Assembly (NCBI GenBank): GCA_037445225.1
Contig: JBBIKW010000010.1
Span: 1-64,000 of the forward strand
Direction: 5' to 3'
DNA length: 64,000 nt
Source: M3007 sp037445225
GTDB taxonomy: Bacteria; Bacteroidota; Bacteroidia; Chitinophagales; Saprospiraceae
The position numbers were made by a program, and so were the translations under genes. The notes below the pieces were generated by a model. The model had not been told where the DNA came from and did no database searches. It saw only the letters and a program-made list of their open reading frames with translations. Positions 1 through 9,375 of this stretch are shown here, piece by piece (position 1 is the stretch's first letter; each line of letters opens with the position of its first letter).

Positions 1-1107
1 CCGGTGTTGGTGTGTCCTGCGGATGTGACGGTGGCTTGCGATGCTTCTACGGCTCCGGAGGATACGGGCGAGCCGACGGCGACGGATGCATGTGGTGTGG
101 TGAGCGATCCGACGTATTCGGATGAGGAGATATTGGGTTTATGTCCATACGCGTACGCGATTGAGCGGACGTGGACGGTTTTGGACAACTGCGACAACGG
201 CGCGTTCTGTGTTCAGGTGATAACGGTGGTAGACGGGTTGGCTCCGGTATTTGACATGGATTGCCCTGTAAGTTTTGAGGTGGGTACGATGTCGGATGAT
301 GCGGTTTGTCCTTCGGCGGCGGAGATAGGTGTGGAGGCGGGCTCCGTGTTGTCGTTGTCGTCGGCGTTGGAGGTAGGCGGTGTGTTGGTGTATCCGTTTG
401 CGGGCTGTGTTGTGGACAACTGTTCGGAGGGTTCGGAGATAGAGGTAGAGGTAGTGAGCGTGGAGGTGGACGATGAGGATTTGCCGTGTGTTCGGCGGTT
501 TGAGGTGGTGGTGGTGCTTCGGGATGCGTGTGGGAACGAGTCGGCGCCGTTGGCATTGACGTTTTCGGTGTTGGACGATACGCCGCCGGTGTTTACGGTT
601 CCGTCGGATGTGACGTTGGGTTGCGATGTGGACTTGGATAATTTGGCGTTGACGGGCGATGTGACGGACGAGAGCGACAACTGTGTGGCTGGGATAGAGG
701 CGACGTATGAGGATGACGCCAGTGGGTTGACGGGCTGCAATGGTACGGGTTTGGTAGTTCGGACGTGGCAGTTGACGGATGGATGTGGGAATACGGTGAC
801 GCGCACGCAGCAGATAGTGTTGGTGGATGAGACGCCGCCGGTGTTGACGTGTCCTGTGGATGCGACGGTGAGTTGCGAGGATGTGAGTCCTATGGCGGCG
901 GGCGAGCCGGTGGTGTCGGATGCGTGTGATGCGTCGCCGGAGGTGAGTTATGAGGATGCGTCTACGGCGGGTGCGTGTGCGGATGCGCGCGCGATAGTTC
1001 GGACGTGGCAAGCAGAGGACGGTTGTGGGAATACGGCGACGTGTGTTCAGTCGATAACGGTACGGGATGAGGTGCCGCCGGTGTTGGTGTGTCCTGCGGA
1101 TGTGACG
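1..1107 (+). repeat. Intragenic direct repeat, copy 1 (may extend left of the window)
   Basis: This segment matches 1810-2916 with an offset of 1809 bp (603 codons), so the reading frame is kept. By reading, the copies stay identical up to base 1107 and diverge at 1108 versus 2917. The left limit cannot be seen because the copy runs off the window. The first 70 bases recur a third time at 1078-1147. Confidence 0.95.
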
Positions 1108-4100
1108 GTGGCTTGCGATGCTTCTACGGCTCCGGAGGATACGGGCGATGCGACGGCGACGGACAACTGCGACGATGCGGTATCGGTGACATATTTGGAT
1201 ACAGTGGTAGTGGGCAGTTGTCCGCAAGAGCGAGTGATTAGCCGCCGATGGATAGCGTTGGACAACTGTTTGAACGGTACGGCGTGCATTCAGACGATAA
1301 GCGTGACGGATGAGGATTCTCCGTCGATAACATGTCCGCCCAACACGACGCTGCAGTGCAGTGCGGACTTGACGCCGACGGGTGCCGCGGGCAGTGCGAC
1401 GGCGACGGACAACTGCGATCCGATGGTATCGCTGAGTTACGACGATGTGAGTACTCAGACGACGAACGGGACATGTAGCGACTTTACGTACACCATCACT
1501 CGGACGTGGTTGGCGGAGGACGACTGTGTGAATTCCACTACATGTGTGCAAGTGATTTCGGTGGTAGACACTCAGGTCCCGACGCTGTTGTGTCCTTCGC
1601 CGCTGACGGTGTCGTGTGCGGTTCCGCTGCCGATACCTACGGCGACGGATAACTGTGACGCGACGGTGGATATTGCCCTCATCGATAGCGACAGCACGGG
1701 TGGAAGTTGTCCTCAAGAGTACAGTTTGTTGCGGACGTGGGCGGCGGTAGACGCGTGTGGGAATGTGTCTGCGTGTACGCAGTTGGTGTATGTGGTGGAC
1801 ACGGCTGGGCCGGTGTTGGTGTGTCCTGCGGATGTGACGGTGGCTTGCGATGCTTCTACGGCTCCGGAGGATACGGGCGAGCCGACGGCGACGGATGCAT
1901 GTGGTGTGGTGAGCGATCCGACGTATTCGGATGAGGAGATATTGGGTTTATGTCCATACGCGTACGCGATTGAGCGGACGTGGACGGTTTTGGACAACTG
2001 CGACAACGGCGCGTTCTGTGTTCAGGTGATAACGGTGGTAGACGGGTTGGCTCCGGTATTTGACATGGATTGCCCTGTAAGTTTTGAGGTGGGTACGATG
2101 TCGGATGATGCGGTTTGTCCTTCGGCGGCGGAGATAGGTGTGGAGGCGGGCTCCGTGTTGTCGTTGTCGTCGGCGTTGGAGGTAGGCGGTGTGTTGGTGT
2201 ATCCGTTTGCGGGCTGTGTTGTGGACAACTGTTCGGAGGGTTCGGAGATAGAGGTAGAGGTAGTGAGCGTGGAGGTGGACGATGAGGATTTGCCGTGTGT
2301 TCGGCGGTTTGAGGTGGTGGTGGTGCTTCGGGATGCGTGTGGGAACGAGTCGGCGCCGTTGGCATTGACGTTTTCGGTGTTGGACGATACGCCGCCGGTG
2401 TTTACGGTTCCGTCGGATGTGACGTTGGGTTGCGATGTGGACTTGGATAATTTGGCGTTGACGGGCGATGTGACGGACGAGAGCGACAACTGTGTGGCTG
2501 GGATAGAGGCGACGTATGAGGATGACGCCAGTGGGTTGACGGGCTGCAATGGTACGGGTTTGGTAGTTCGGACGTGGCAGTTGACGGATGGATGTGGGAA
2601 TACGGTGACGCGCACGCAGCAGATAGTGTTGGTGGATGAGACGCCGCCGGTGTTGACGTGTCCTGTGGATGCGACGGTGAGTTGCGAGGATGTGAGTCCT
2701 ATGGCGGCGGGCGAGCCGGTGGTGTCGGATGCGTGTGATGCGTCGCCGGAGGTGAGTTATGAGGATGCGTCTACGGCGGGTGCGTGTGCGGATGCGCGCG
2801 CGATAGTTCGGACGTGGCAAGCAGAGGACGGTTGTGGGAATACGGCGACGTGTGTTCAGTCGATAACGGTACGGGATGAGGTGCCGCCGGTGTTGGTGTG
2901 TCCTGCGGATGTGACGATAAGTTGTGAGGTTTCGCCTGTTCCGGCCAACACGGGCAGCGCGACGGCGACGGACAACTGCGACGATGCGCCGGGAATTACC
3001 TTTAACGACTCCGAGACGCCGGGATCTTGTGGTTCTGAGCGCACCATCCTGCGAACCTGGTTAGCAATCGACAATTGCTTAAACCCGGCAGCATGCACGC
3101 AGAGCATTACCATAGTGGATACCACTCCTCCGAGCTTGACTTGCCCGGCGAATACGACGATCAACTGCGAGGTGGATCCTGTCCCAACCAATACAGGTAC
3201 CGCTACTGCCACGGATAACTGCGACAATACGGCTACTATCTCCTATGCAGACACTATCCTGTCTGGCGCGTGTCCCATCTTGCGCATTATCGCGCGCAGG
3301 TGGTCGGCACAGGATTCCTGTGGCAATGTAGCGACTTGCCTACAGTCCATTACCGTACAGGACACGACTAAGCCATCTATCCTTTGTCCTAACGACATTA
3401 CTATTCAGTGTAACGAGAGCACCGATACGACAGTCACCGGAGTGCCTATCCTTTCAGACAATTGCGACAATAGCTTGGCGGCCAACTACATCGACGGCCC
3501 GCCGACGGTCATGGGCTGTACGCAGACGATTGTTCGCAACTGGATCATCGCCGATGATTGCAGCAATGCTGCGGCTTGTGCGCAGACCATTACCATTACC
3601 GACTCTGAGCCGCCTACCCTCTCTGGCATCTCAGATCTCACGCTGCAGTGCGATGACGCTGTCCCGCCGGTGGCAACTCCCACAGTATCCGACAACTGCG
3701 ACGATGAACCTTCCGTCACCTATGAAGGTCAAACTACAGAGCCCGGAGATTGCCCGGGCAGCTCGGTGATCTTGCGCACCTGGGTGGCTGAAGATGCATG
3801 CGGTAATGTTGCCACATATACCCAAACCATCCTCATTACCGATACCGAGGCGCCAACATGGACGGATGTGCCGAGTGACTTGACCGTGGAATGCGATGAA
3901 GTGCCCGCTCCGTATGAGCCCACGGCAACCGATGCTTGTGGAACAGTAGAAATTTCCTTTGCACAGGAAACAGACGCGGATACTTGCCCGCATTTGTACA
4001 CCATAACGCGTACCTGGATAGCCGAAGATGCCTGCGGCAACCAAACCACACACGTACAAGTTATTGCAGTGTCGGACAATACGCCTCCTGTCTGGGTCGA

Positions 4101-7100
4101 CACTCCCGAACCGGACATCACCGTCAGCTGCGGTGAAGTGCCGGATCCCTACGAAGTGGTAGCGACGGACAACTGCGACGATGAAGTAACGGTTTCGCTG
4201 TTGGAGACTTCTGCCGACGGAAGCTGTCCTGCGCTGCGCATCATTACGCGTACCTGGACGGCCACGGACGACTGCGGTGGAAATACCACGTTTACCCAAA
4301 CCATTGCCGTAGTCGACAACCAGCCGCCTACCGCTCGCTGCAAGGACTTGACCGTGGAGCTCTCCGCTTCCGGATCGGTAGAAATAAGTGCCTCCGAAGT
4401 GGACGACGGATCTTCCGACAATTGCGGAGGGGATGTGACCCTATCGCTGTCGACAACCGTGTTCGACTGCAGCCACATCGGCGACAATTCGGTGGCGCTC
4501 AGTGTTACCGACGAGTGCGGTCAGACGAGTACGTGCACGGCTACCGTCACCGTAGAGGATAACGCGCCGCCCAGCTGGACAACCTCGGCCGGAGCATTGG
4601 ATGTCGTCGTGGCATGCGGCGATGACGACGCGCTCGACGCAGCACAAGCTTTAGCGCCCGAGGCTACCGACAATTGCGGGGAGGTGACCATTGAGAAGAC
4701 ACCGGGAATTTTCACGCCCGGCGGGCCATGCCCTCAGGTAGGTACTTACACCAACACATGGGTGGCTACAGACGACTCCGGCAACACCAGCACCGTCTTC
4801 ACCCAGGTGATTGCCGTGATAGATACAGTAGCGCCGACAGTAGTCTGTCCTGCGAATTTGACCTTGCAATGCGGAGAGGAAGGCGACTTCACTGGCGTCA
4901 TCGCCACCTGGCTGCAAAGCGCTACGGCCACAGACGCATGCGAAGGCACCGTATCCGTCGAGCATGACTACGAAGGAGGGCTACCTGAATTCTCTTGTTC
5001 GTCGTCGGATAGTCTCGTAGTTACCTTTACGGCTACCGATGCCTGTGAAAACGTCGGGTTGTGTACGGCAGCTATCTACCTGACCGATAGCGCACCGCCT
5101 ACCTTCAACGGCGATTGTACGCTACTGAGCAGTTATGGAGACGGCTCCAATGTAGCCACTTATGTAGTCGCCACCTCAGTGGGAGCCAACTGCCCGCAGG
5201 ATGCTGCCGTCAATTTGAGCGTCAACCAGATCATCGGCCACGAGTACACTATCACCGTCGATGGCGTCGAAGTGCCGGGCATTGCTGGCTGCTTGCTGGA
5301 CGACTGTACGCCGGAAGAAATGCTGCGCGCCAAAGTGGTCTCGCTGACGGTCACCCGCAACAACTGTCAAGCCCTCTTCGAGGTCGGTCTGGTCGCGCTC
5401 GACCAATGCAACAACCCGAGCGCCGACACGCTGACCTATCTCCTGGAAGTGATAGACGACACATCGCCGACATTTACGCCGCCTGGCGACCTAACGCTCA
5501 ATTTAGACGCAGACTGCGAGGCGGATACCTCTGTAGCCAATACGGGATCGCCTACAGCCATCGAGGACGACTGCTCGCCTGCGGCCTCCCTATCGGTTTC
5601 CTACTTCGACGTGTTCACGCCGTTGGAAACGGGCAGCAGTGAGGGAATCCTTGCGCGTACCTGGGTCATCTCGGATAGTTGCGGCAACTCTACTGAGCAC
5701 GTGCAAACTATTGTTCTGGTGGACAATACTCCGCCTACTCTGGACTGTCCGTTCTCCGGCACTATCGAAGTAGAGCCCAACGACTCTGGGTGTACCTATA
5801 CACCTGAGGAGGGCGAGTTTGACCCCGTCGCGTCGGATAATTGCGGGATAGCCTCTGTGGATTACTCTTTAACAGGCGCTACGGCGCTCAACGGTTCGGG
5901 CAGCTTAGAGGGCATCCCGTTCAACGAAGGCACTACGACCGTCACCTGGACGGTGCAGGACAACAACGGCAACAGCACCAGTTGCTCCTTCGTCGTAGCA
6001 GTTTCTGAGTGCGTGCTTATCTCGGGCAAGCTTATCTGGGAGGGCGACGACACTTCGGGCGTTGCCTTGGCGATGGTGATGCTTGCAGGCGACGCATCCG
6101 ACACGGATGGACCTACGGGTTCCGACGGCAAATACGTCCTCAATGGCGGAAATGGCGGCAATTTCACGGTGATGCCGTCGAAGAGCAGCCCGCCCGCCGC
6201 ACCACTCAACGGCGTCAACGTAGGGGATGCGCTGCTCATTCAACAATACGTCGTCGGGATGTACACCTTCCCCGACCCGTACAAGATGATTGCGGCGGAT
6301 GTCAACATGAACAACGCCATCACCACGTTCGACGCTTCCCTAATTCAGCAAGCGGTTTTGGGTAATGCCGCCGCCATGGCGTATTTCACCGCCAAACCTT
6401 GGCGCTTTGTGCCTACGCCCAACAACACGCCTTACTCGATGGGCTACATTCCGGGATCGAATCCCTTTACGGCGCCTATTCCCGACAAGCGCATACTTAC
6501 GGGAGTAGCTGCCGACGCGACAGGTGAAGACTTCTACGGCATTAAAGTGGGCGATGTCAATGCTTCGGGCAATCCACTGCTTCGGCCGGCCAAAGCATCG
6601 GCACTGCAACTGCGCATACCCGATCGCCTGTTGCAAGAGGGCGAAACGATACACGTGCCGGTACACATGGGCGCCTATGCTCGACTGGCTGGTTTCCAAT
6701 ATGCGCTCCATTTCGACGTAAATGCCTTGGAGCTGGTATCGCTCGAAGAGGCGCCTTCACCCTTGTCGCTCAATGCGGTGCGCGACTTCGGCTATGCGAA
6801 CATAACAGCTGGTGAGTTGCGGAGCGCTTGGGTGGATCCTTATGGAAGAGATCTGCCAGACGGGGTGCCCACTTATACCCTGATATTCCGCGTCAAACAG
6901 GGCGGGGCGCTATTGAGCCAAGCGCTTCGCCTCGACTTCGAGGTCTTGCAACCCCAGGTGTACACCGTAGACCACGCCATAGGTGAGGTGCAACTGGTGT
7001 TTGTCGACGGTCAGAGCACTTCGACACCCGTGCTTGTCGATCCTGCCCAAGCGCTGTGGTTACAGAATCGCCCCAATCCTTTTAGCGACGAGACGATACT

Positions 7101-7311
7101 CAGCTTTATGCTGCCGGAGGCTTGTCGGGTGCACCTGCGCGTCCTCGACGCCAGCGGACGCGAGTTGTGGCGTGGGGACACCGAGCTGGGAGCGGGCTAC
7201 CACGAGCAGCGGCTCCGCTTAGACGAATGGTCCGGCAGTGGCGTGCTCCATTGTGAGCTGATCACGCCTTGGGGCACGGTCGTTCGAAAGATGGTGCGCA
7301 CGCGCCTGTAG
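1..7311 (+). CDS. Giant HYR-repeat surface protein with dockerin-like, cohesin-like and T9SS type A sorting domains (5'-partial)
   Basis: The frame is open from the first base, so the N-terminus lies outside the window; about 2436 residues are visible. I count roughly 23 modules of about 80 residues, each starting near a PPxLxCPxDxTxxC motif and containing DNCD, RTW and DxCGN motifs, as in the HYR/Ig-like family of extracellular adhesion modules. A longer insert module (starting FDMDCPVSF) occurs twice identically and once diverged near residues 1700-1820. From about residue 2005 there is a carboxypeptidase-regulatory-like stretch, then two dockerin-like segments (GDALLIQQYVVG; ADVNMNNAITTFDASLIQQ), a cohesin-like beta domain, and a C-terminal tail starting NRPNPFSDET that matches T9SS type A sorting domains. 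I infer secretion through T9SS and a surface role. The first 3 kb use strongly G/T-rich codons unlike the rest and include an exact 1107-bp duplication. Confidence 0.9.
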   Translation, partial: PVLVCPADVTVACDASTAPEDTGEPTATDACGVVSDPTYSDEEILGLCPYAYAIERTWTVLDNCDNGAFCVQVITVVDGLAPVFDMDCPVSFEVGTMSDDAVCPSAAEIGVEAGSVLSLSSALEVGGVLVYPFAGCVVDNCSEGSEIEVEVVSVEVDDEDLPCVRRFEVVVVLRDACGNESAPLALTFSVLDDTPPVFTVPSDVTLGCDVDLDNLALTGDVTDESDNCVAGIEATYEDDASGLTGCNGTGLVVRTWQLTDGCGNTVTRTQQIVLVDETPPVLTCPVDATVSCEDVSPMAAGEPVVSDACDASPEVSYEDASTAGACADARAIVRTWQAEDGCGNTATCVQSITVRDEVPPVLVCPADVTVACDASTAPEDTGDATATDNCDDAVSVTYLDTVVVGSCPQERVISRRWIALDNCLNGTACIQTISVTDEDSPSITCPPNTTLQCSADLTPTGAAGSATATDNCDPMVSLSYDDVSTQTTNGTCSDFTYTITRTWLAEDDCVNSTTCVQVISVVDTQVPTLLCPSPLTVSCAVPLPIPTATDNCDATVDIALIDSDSTGGSCPQEYSLLRTWAAVDACGNVSACTQLVYVVDTAGPVLVCPADVTVACDASTAPEDTGEPTATDACGVVSDPTYSDEEILGLCPYAYAIERTWTVLDNCDNGAFCVQVITVVDGLAPVFDMDCPVSFEVGTMSDDAVCPSAAEIGVEAGSVLSLSSALEVGGVLVYPFAGCVVDNCSEGSEIEVEVVSVEVDDEDLPCVRRFEVVVVLRDACGNESAPLALTFSVLDDTPPVFTVPSDVTLGCDVDLDNLALTGDVTDESDNCVAGIEATYEDDASGLTGCNGTGLVVRTWQLTDGCGNTVTRTQQIVLVDETPPVLTCPVDATVSCEDVSPMAAGEPVVSDACDASPEVSYEDASTAGACADARAIVRTWQAEDGCGNTATCVQSITVRDEVPPVLVCPADVTISCEVSPVPANTGSATATDNCDDAPGITFNDSETPGSCGSERTILRTWLAIDNCLNPAACTQSITIVDTTPPSLTCPANTTINCEVDPVPTNTGTATATDNCDNTATISYADTILSGACPILRIIARRWSAQDSCGNVATCLQSITVQDTTKPSILCPNDITIQCNESTDTTVTGVPILSDNCDNSLAANYIDGPPTVMGCTQTIVRNWIIADDCSNAAACAQTITITDSEPPTLSGISDLTLQCDDAVPPVATPTVSDNCDDEPSVTYEGQTTEPGDCPGSSVILRTWVAEDACGNVATYTQTILITDTEAPTWTDVPSDLTVECDEVPAPYEPTATDACGTVEISFAQETDADTCPHLYTITRTWIAEDACGNQTTHVQVIAVSDNTPPVWVDTPEPDITVSCGEVPDPYEVVATDNCDDEVTVSLLETSADGSCPALRIITRTWTATDDCGGNTTFTQTIAVVDNQPPTARCKDLTVELSASGSVEISASEVDDGSSDNCGGDVTLSLSTTVFDCSHIGDNSVALSVTDECGQTSTCTATVTVEDNAPPSWTTSAGALDVVVACGDDDALDAAQALAPEATDNCGEVTIEKTPGIFTPGGPCPQVGTYTNTWVATDDSGNTSTVFTQVIAVIDTVAPTVVCPANLTLQCGEEGDFTGVIATWLQSATATDACEGTVSVEHDYEGGLPEFSCSSSDSLVVTFTATDACENVGLCTAAIYLTDSAPPTFNGDCTLLSSYGDGSNVATYVVATSVGANCPQDAAVNLSVNQIIGHEYTITVDGVEVPGIAGCLLDDCTPEEMLRAKVVSLTVTRNNCQALFEVGLVALDQCNNPSADTLTYLLEVIDDTSPTFTPPGDLTLNLDADCEADTSVANTGSPTAIEDDCSPAASLSVSYFDVFTPLETGSSEGILARTWVISDSCGNSTEHVQTIVLVDNTPPTLDCPFSGTIEVEPNDSGCTYTPEEGEFDPVASDNCGIASVDYSLTGATALNGSGSLEGIPFNEGTTTVTWTVQDNNGNSTSCSFVVAVSECVLISGKLIWEGDDTSGVALAMVMLAGDASDTDGPTGSDGKYVLNGGNGGNFTVMPSKSSPPAAPLNGVNVGDALLIQQYVVGMYTFPDPYKMIAADVNMNNAITTFDASLIQQAVLGNAAAMAYFTAKPWRFVPTPNNTPYSMGYIPGSNPFTAPIPDKRILTGVAADATGEDFYGIKVGDVNASGNPLLRPAKASALQLRIPDRLLQEGETIHVPVHMGAYARLAGFQYALHFDVNALELVSLEEAPSPLSLNAVRDFGYANITAGELRSAWVDPYGRDLPDGVPTYTLIFRVKQGGALLSQALRLDFEVLQPQVYTVDHAIGEVQLVFVDGQSTSTPVLVDPAQALWLQNRPNPFSDETILSFMLPEACRVHLRVLDASGRELWRGDTELGAGYHEQRLRLDEWSGSGVLHCELITPWGTVVRKMVRTRL
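1810..2916 (+). repeat. Intragenic direct repeat, copy 2
   Basis: Second copy of 1-1107. It encodes about 369 residues: one HYR module, one long FDMDC insert module and two further HYR modules. Even synonymous positions are the same, which points to recent duplication or gene conversion rather than conservation of the protein. Confidence 0.95.
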
Positions 7312-7322
7312 CCAAAATATAG

Positions 7323-7354
7323 GGAGGCGCCGTTATCTCGGTGGCGGCGCCTCC
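7323..7354 (+). terminator. Hairpin after the HYR protein gene
   Basis: A perfect 9-bp inverted repeat (GGAGGCGCC, 7323-7331, with GGCGCCTCC, 7346-7354) encloses a 14-base loop, starting 11 bases after the stop codon. There is no clear T-run behind it, so it may be a terminator or only an RNA-stabilising hairpin. Confidence 0.55.
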
Positions 7355-7495
7355 TCAATATGTCAAGGTCGAGAGCTACGGATAAGCGCGCTGTCTACTG
7401 GGAACGTAGCCCAGGTCTAAGTTTTTCCTAAAGTCGGTTTGTCTTGTGTCGAAGTGGGGCGGCCGTTTTCTTTGCAGCGTATTGCTCCCTTGCTC

Positions 7496-7978
7496 ATGCG
7501 CATCTTGCTTTCTATGGTACTGTTGAGCTTCTTGTCGCTGCCGTTGTGGCATGCGTTTCGAGAGCGTCCGGGCAGTTCGTCGCGGGTATATGCCTTTCGG
7601 CTGCGGCCGGGGCAAGATCTAAAACGCGGTCTGTTGGATTTTGCGCGGGCGCACCGGCTGCGCGCCGCCAGCGTGGTCACCTGCGTGGGCAGCCTCCAGC
7701 GCCTCCATGTGCGCTTTGCCAACCAGGATCACGGCACGGTCTTGGAAGGAAAGTACGAGATCGTCTCGCTCGTCGGCACCTTTCACGCCGACGAGGGCGG
7801 CCATTTCCACCTATCTGTTGCCGACGAGCAGGGTCAGATGGTGGGCGGCCATCTGCTGGAAGGCAACTTGGTGTACACCACTGCGGAGGTTGTGGTAGTA
7901 GAAGCGACACAGCTCGAGTTCCGACGGACGCCAGATGAGGCGACAGGGTACCGAGAACTCGAGGTTTGTCGGCGTTAA
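7496..7978 (+). CDS. PPC-domain (DUF296) protein with N-terminal membrane anchor
   Basis: A protein of 160 residues from the ATG at 7496; an upstream in-frame start at 7439 is less likely because a hydrophobic N-terminus follows the ATG directly. Residues 1-20 form a hydrophobic segment (signal or anchor). The rest matches the PPC/DUF296 fold: a GTFH motif, then GGHFHL and the GGHLLEGNLV-TTAEVVV block. The histidine-rich part of this family can bind metal. Plant PPC proteins bind DNA, but prokaryotic single-domain members are mostly uncharacterised, and an exported one would be unlikely to act on DNA. Its end overlaps the promoter of the next gene. Confidence 0.8.
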   Translation: MRILLSMVLLSFLSLPLWHAFRERPGSSSRVYAFRLRPGQDLKRGLLDFARAHRLRAASVVTCVGSLQRLHVRFANQDHGTVLEGKYEIVSLVGTFHADEGGHFHLSVADEQGQMVGGHLLEGNLVYTTAEVVVVEATQLEFRRTPDEATGYRELEVCRR

Positions 7979-7995
7979 ATCCGCACCTACCTTTG
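7966..7995 (+). promoter_or_regulatory. Bacteroidota-type promoter for the dihydroorotase-like gene
   Basis: TTG at 7966-7968, a 19-base spacer, then TACCTTTG at 7988-7995. This matches the known TTG-N17-23-TAnnTTTG consensus of the primary sigma factor in this phylum. The start codon at 8055 lies 59 bases further on. Confidence 0.65.
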
Positions 7996-8054
7996 TACCG
8001 GCCTTCGCCGCACTGTCGGGCGCAAGTGCCCTACATGCATTATCGGTCTTCTCC

Positions 8055-9350
8055 ATGCATTTACTGCTGCGCCACATCCGCGTCTTTTCTGACGGACAGC
8101 TGTCCGCCCCCCAAGATGTGCTCCTGCGCGACGGCCTCGTAGCCGCTATAGGGCCCTCCCTTCCTTCCGACGGCACTGCTGTAGAGATAGGCTTTACCGA
8201 GGAGGTATGGGCTTTGCCGGGATGGTTTGATGTCGGCACCCAGGTATGTGAGCCTGGATATGAGTACCGAGAGGACTTCCTTTCGGCAGCGCGCGCAGCA
8301 GCAGCAGGTGGGTTTACAGCGCTGGCCCCTTTTCCCAATACCCTTCCGCCAGTAGACAACAAGAGTGCAGTGGGCTTTCTTCGGCAGCGAACCGCAGAAC
8401 TGCCGGTCGCTTTTTATCCCATTGGCGCTCTTTCCGTAGGTACGGCGGGCAAGGATTTGGCCGAGCTTTACGACATGCATTGGGCAGGTGCTGTGGCTTT
8501 TTCAGACGGCGCCCACCCGGTACAAGACGCCTCTCTGCTGATGCGCGCGTTGCGGTATACGCAAGCTTTTAGCGGATTAGTGCTCGACTGGCCGCTGCAT
8601 AGAGGGTTGGCAGGCGATGGCCATATGCACGAGGGGCTTGTCAGCACCCAGTTAGGGCTGCGCGGTATCCCTCCGGTAGCCGAAGAGGTGGCTGTACAGC
8701 GCAGTCTCAGCGTGTTGGAGTACACTGGAGGGCGGCTGCATTTACATTTGCTCTCTTCGGCCAAGAGCGTTGCATTGGTGCGCGCGGCCAAGGCGGCAGG
8801 GCTTCCTGTGACGGCATCCACCTCCGTGTGGCACCTGTGTTTTACCGATGAGCAGTTGCACGACTTCGACAGCCTTTGGAAGATGATGCCGCCCCTGCGC
8901 GATGAGGGGCATCGGCAAGCGCTGCTCGAAGGCGTCGCCGACGGCACAATAGATTTCCTCTGCACAAACCATGTCCCTTGGAACACGGAGGCGAAGCGGC
9001 GCGAATTTCCCTATGCAGAGCCGGGTGCAACTGGCTTAGAGACGGCATTTGCGCTGTGCTGCACCTATTTGGCAGATGCGTTGCCCGCAGAAAAGTTGGT
9101 AGAGCAATGGGCGTGGGGACCTCGGCGGGTGTTAGGACTACCTCTACCCGCTATTGCCGAAGGCGCCTCGGTCGACATGGCGTTCTTTGCCCCGAACCGG
9201 ATGTGGGTGCTGGAGCCCGAGGCGCTGCGCTCTCGCTCTGCCAATACGCCGCTGTTGGGGTGCGCGTTGCGCGGCAAACCCTTAGGAGTCGCCATCGGCA
9301 GGCGCGTGGAGCTTTGTGAAGAAGTTTTCCCCTCTCTCCCTCAGCGATGA
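8055..9350 (+). CDS. Dihydroorotase-like amidohydrolase, probably non-catalytic (PyrC'-type)
   Basis: 431 residues from the ATG at 8055, where similarity to the family begins and which follows the promoter at 7966-7995. The overall order of motifs is that of class I dihydroorotase of pyrimidine synthesis. However, the metal-binding HxH of the PGFIDxHxHxREPG block reads PGWFDVGTQVCEPG, the TDH motif near the end of the barrel reads TNH, and the region usually reading EVTPHHL reads STSVWHL. These are the zinc-ligand and catalytic positions, so hydrolysis is unlikely. By analogy with the inactive pyrC' subunits known in Pseudomonas, it could be structural, for example scaffolding aspartate carbamoyltransferase (inference). 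No other pyrimidine gene is in view. Confidence 0.8.
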   Translation: MHLLLRHIRVFSDGQLSAPQDVLLRDGLVAAIGPSLPSDGTAVEIGFTEEVWALPGWFDVGTQVCEPGYEYREDFLSAARAAAAGGFTALAPFPNTLPPVDNKSAVGFLRQRTAELPVAFYPIGALSVGTAGKDLAELYDMHWAGAVAFSDGAHPVQDASLLMRALRYTQAFSGLVLDWPLHRGLAGDGHMHEGLVSTQLGLRGIPPVAEEVAVQRSLSVLEYTGGRLHLHLLSSAKSVALVRAAKAAGLPVTASTSVWHLCFTDEQLHDFDSLWKMMPPLRDEGHRQALLEGVADGTIDFLCTNHVPWNTEAKRREFPYAEPGATGLETAFALCCTYLADALPAEKLVEQWAWGPRRVLGLPLPAIAEGASVDMAFFAPNRMWVLEPEALRSRSANTPLLGCALRGKPLGVAIGRRVELCEEVFPSLPQR

Positions 9351-9375
9351 GTTCGTCGAAGGCGCAGCGACGGGT

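Noticed and set aside
139..1716. A 525-codon open frame on the minus strand
   Set aside because: It is antisense to the HYR protein and exists because the G/T-rich codons of the sense strand give almost no stop codons in reverse; its product is Arg/His/Thr-rich low-complexity sequence. The shorter minus-strand copies at 1948-2820 come from the duplication.
7323..7354. The GC-rich hairpin as an attachment site or mobile-element end
   Set aside because: It is a simple hairpin after a stop codon with no second copy and no integrase or transposase near it.
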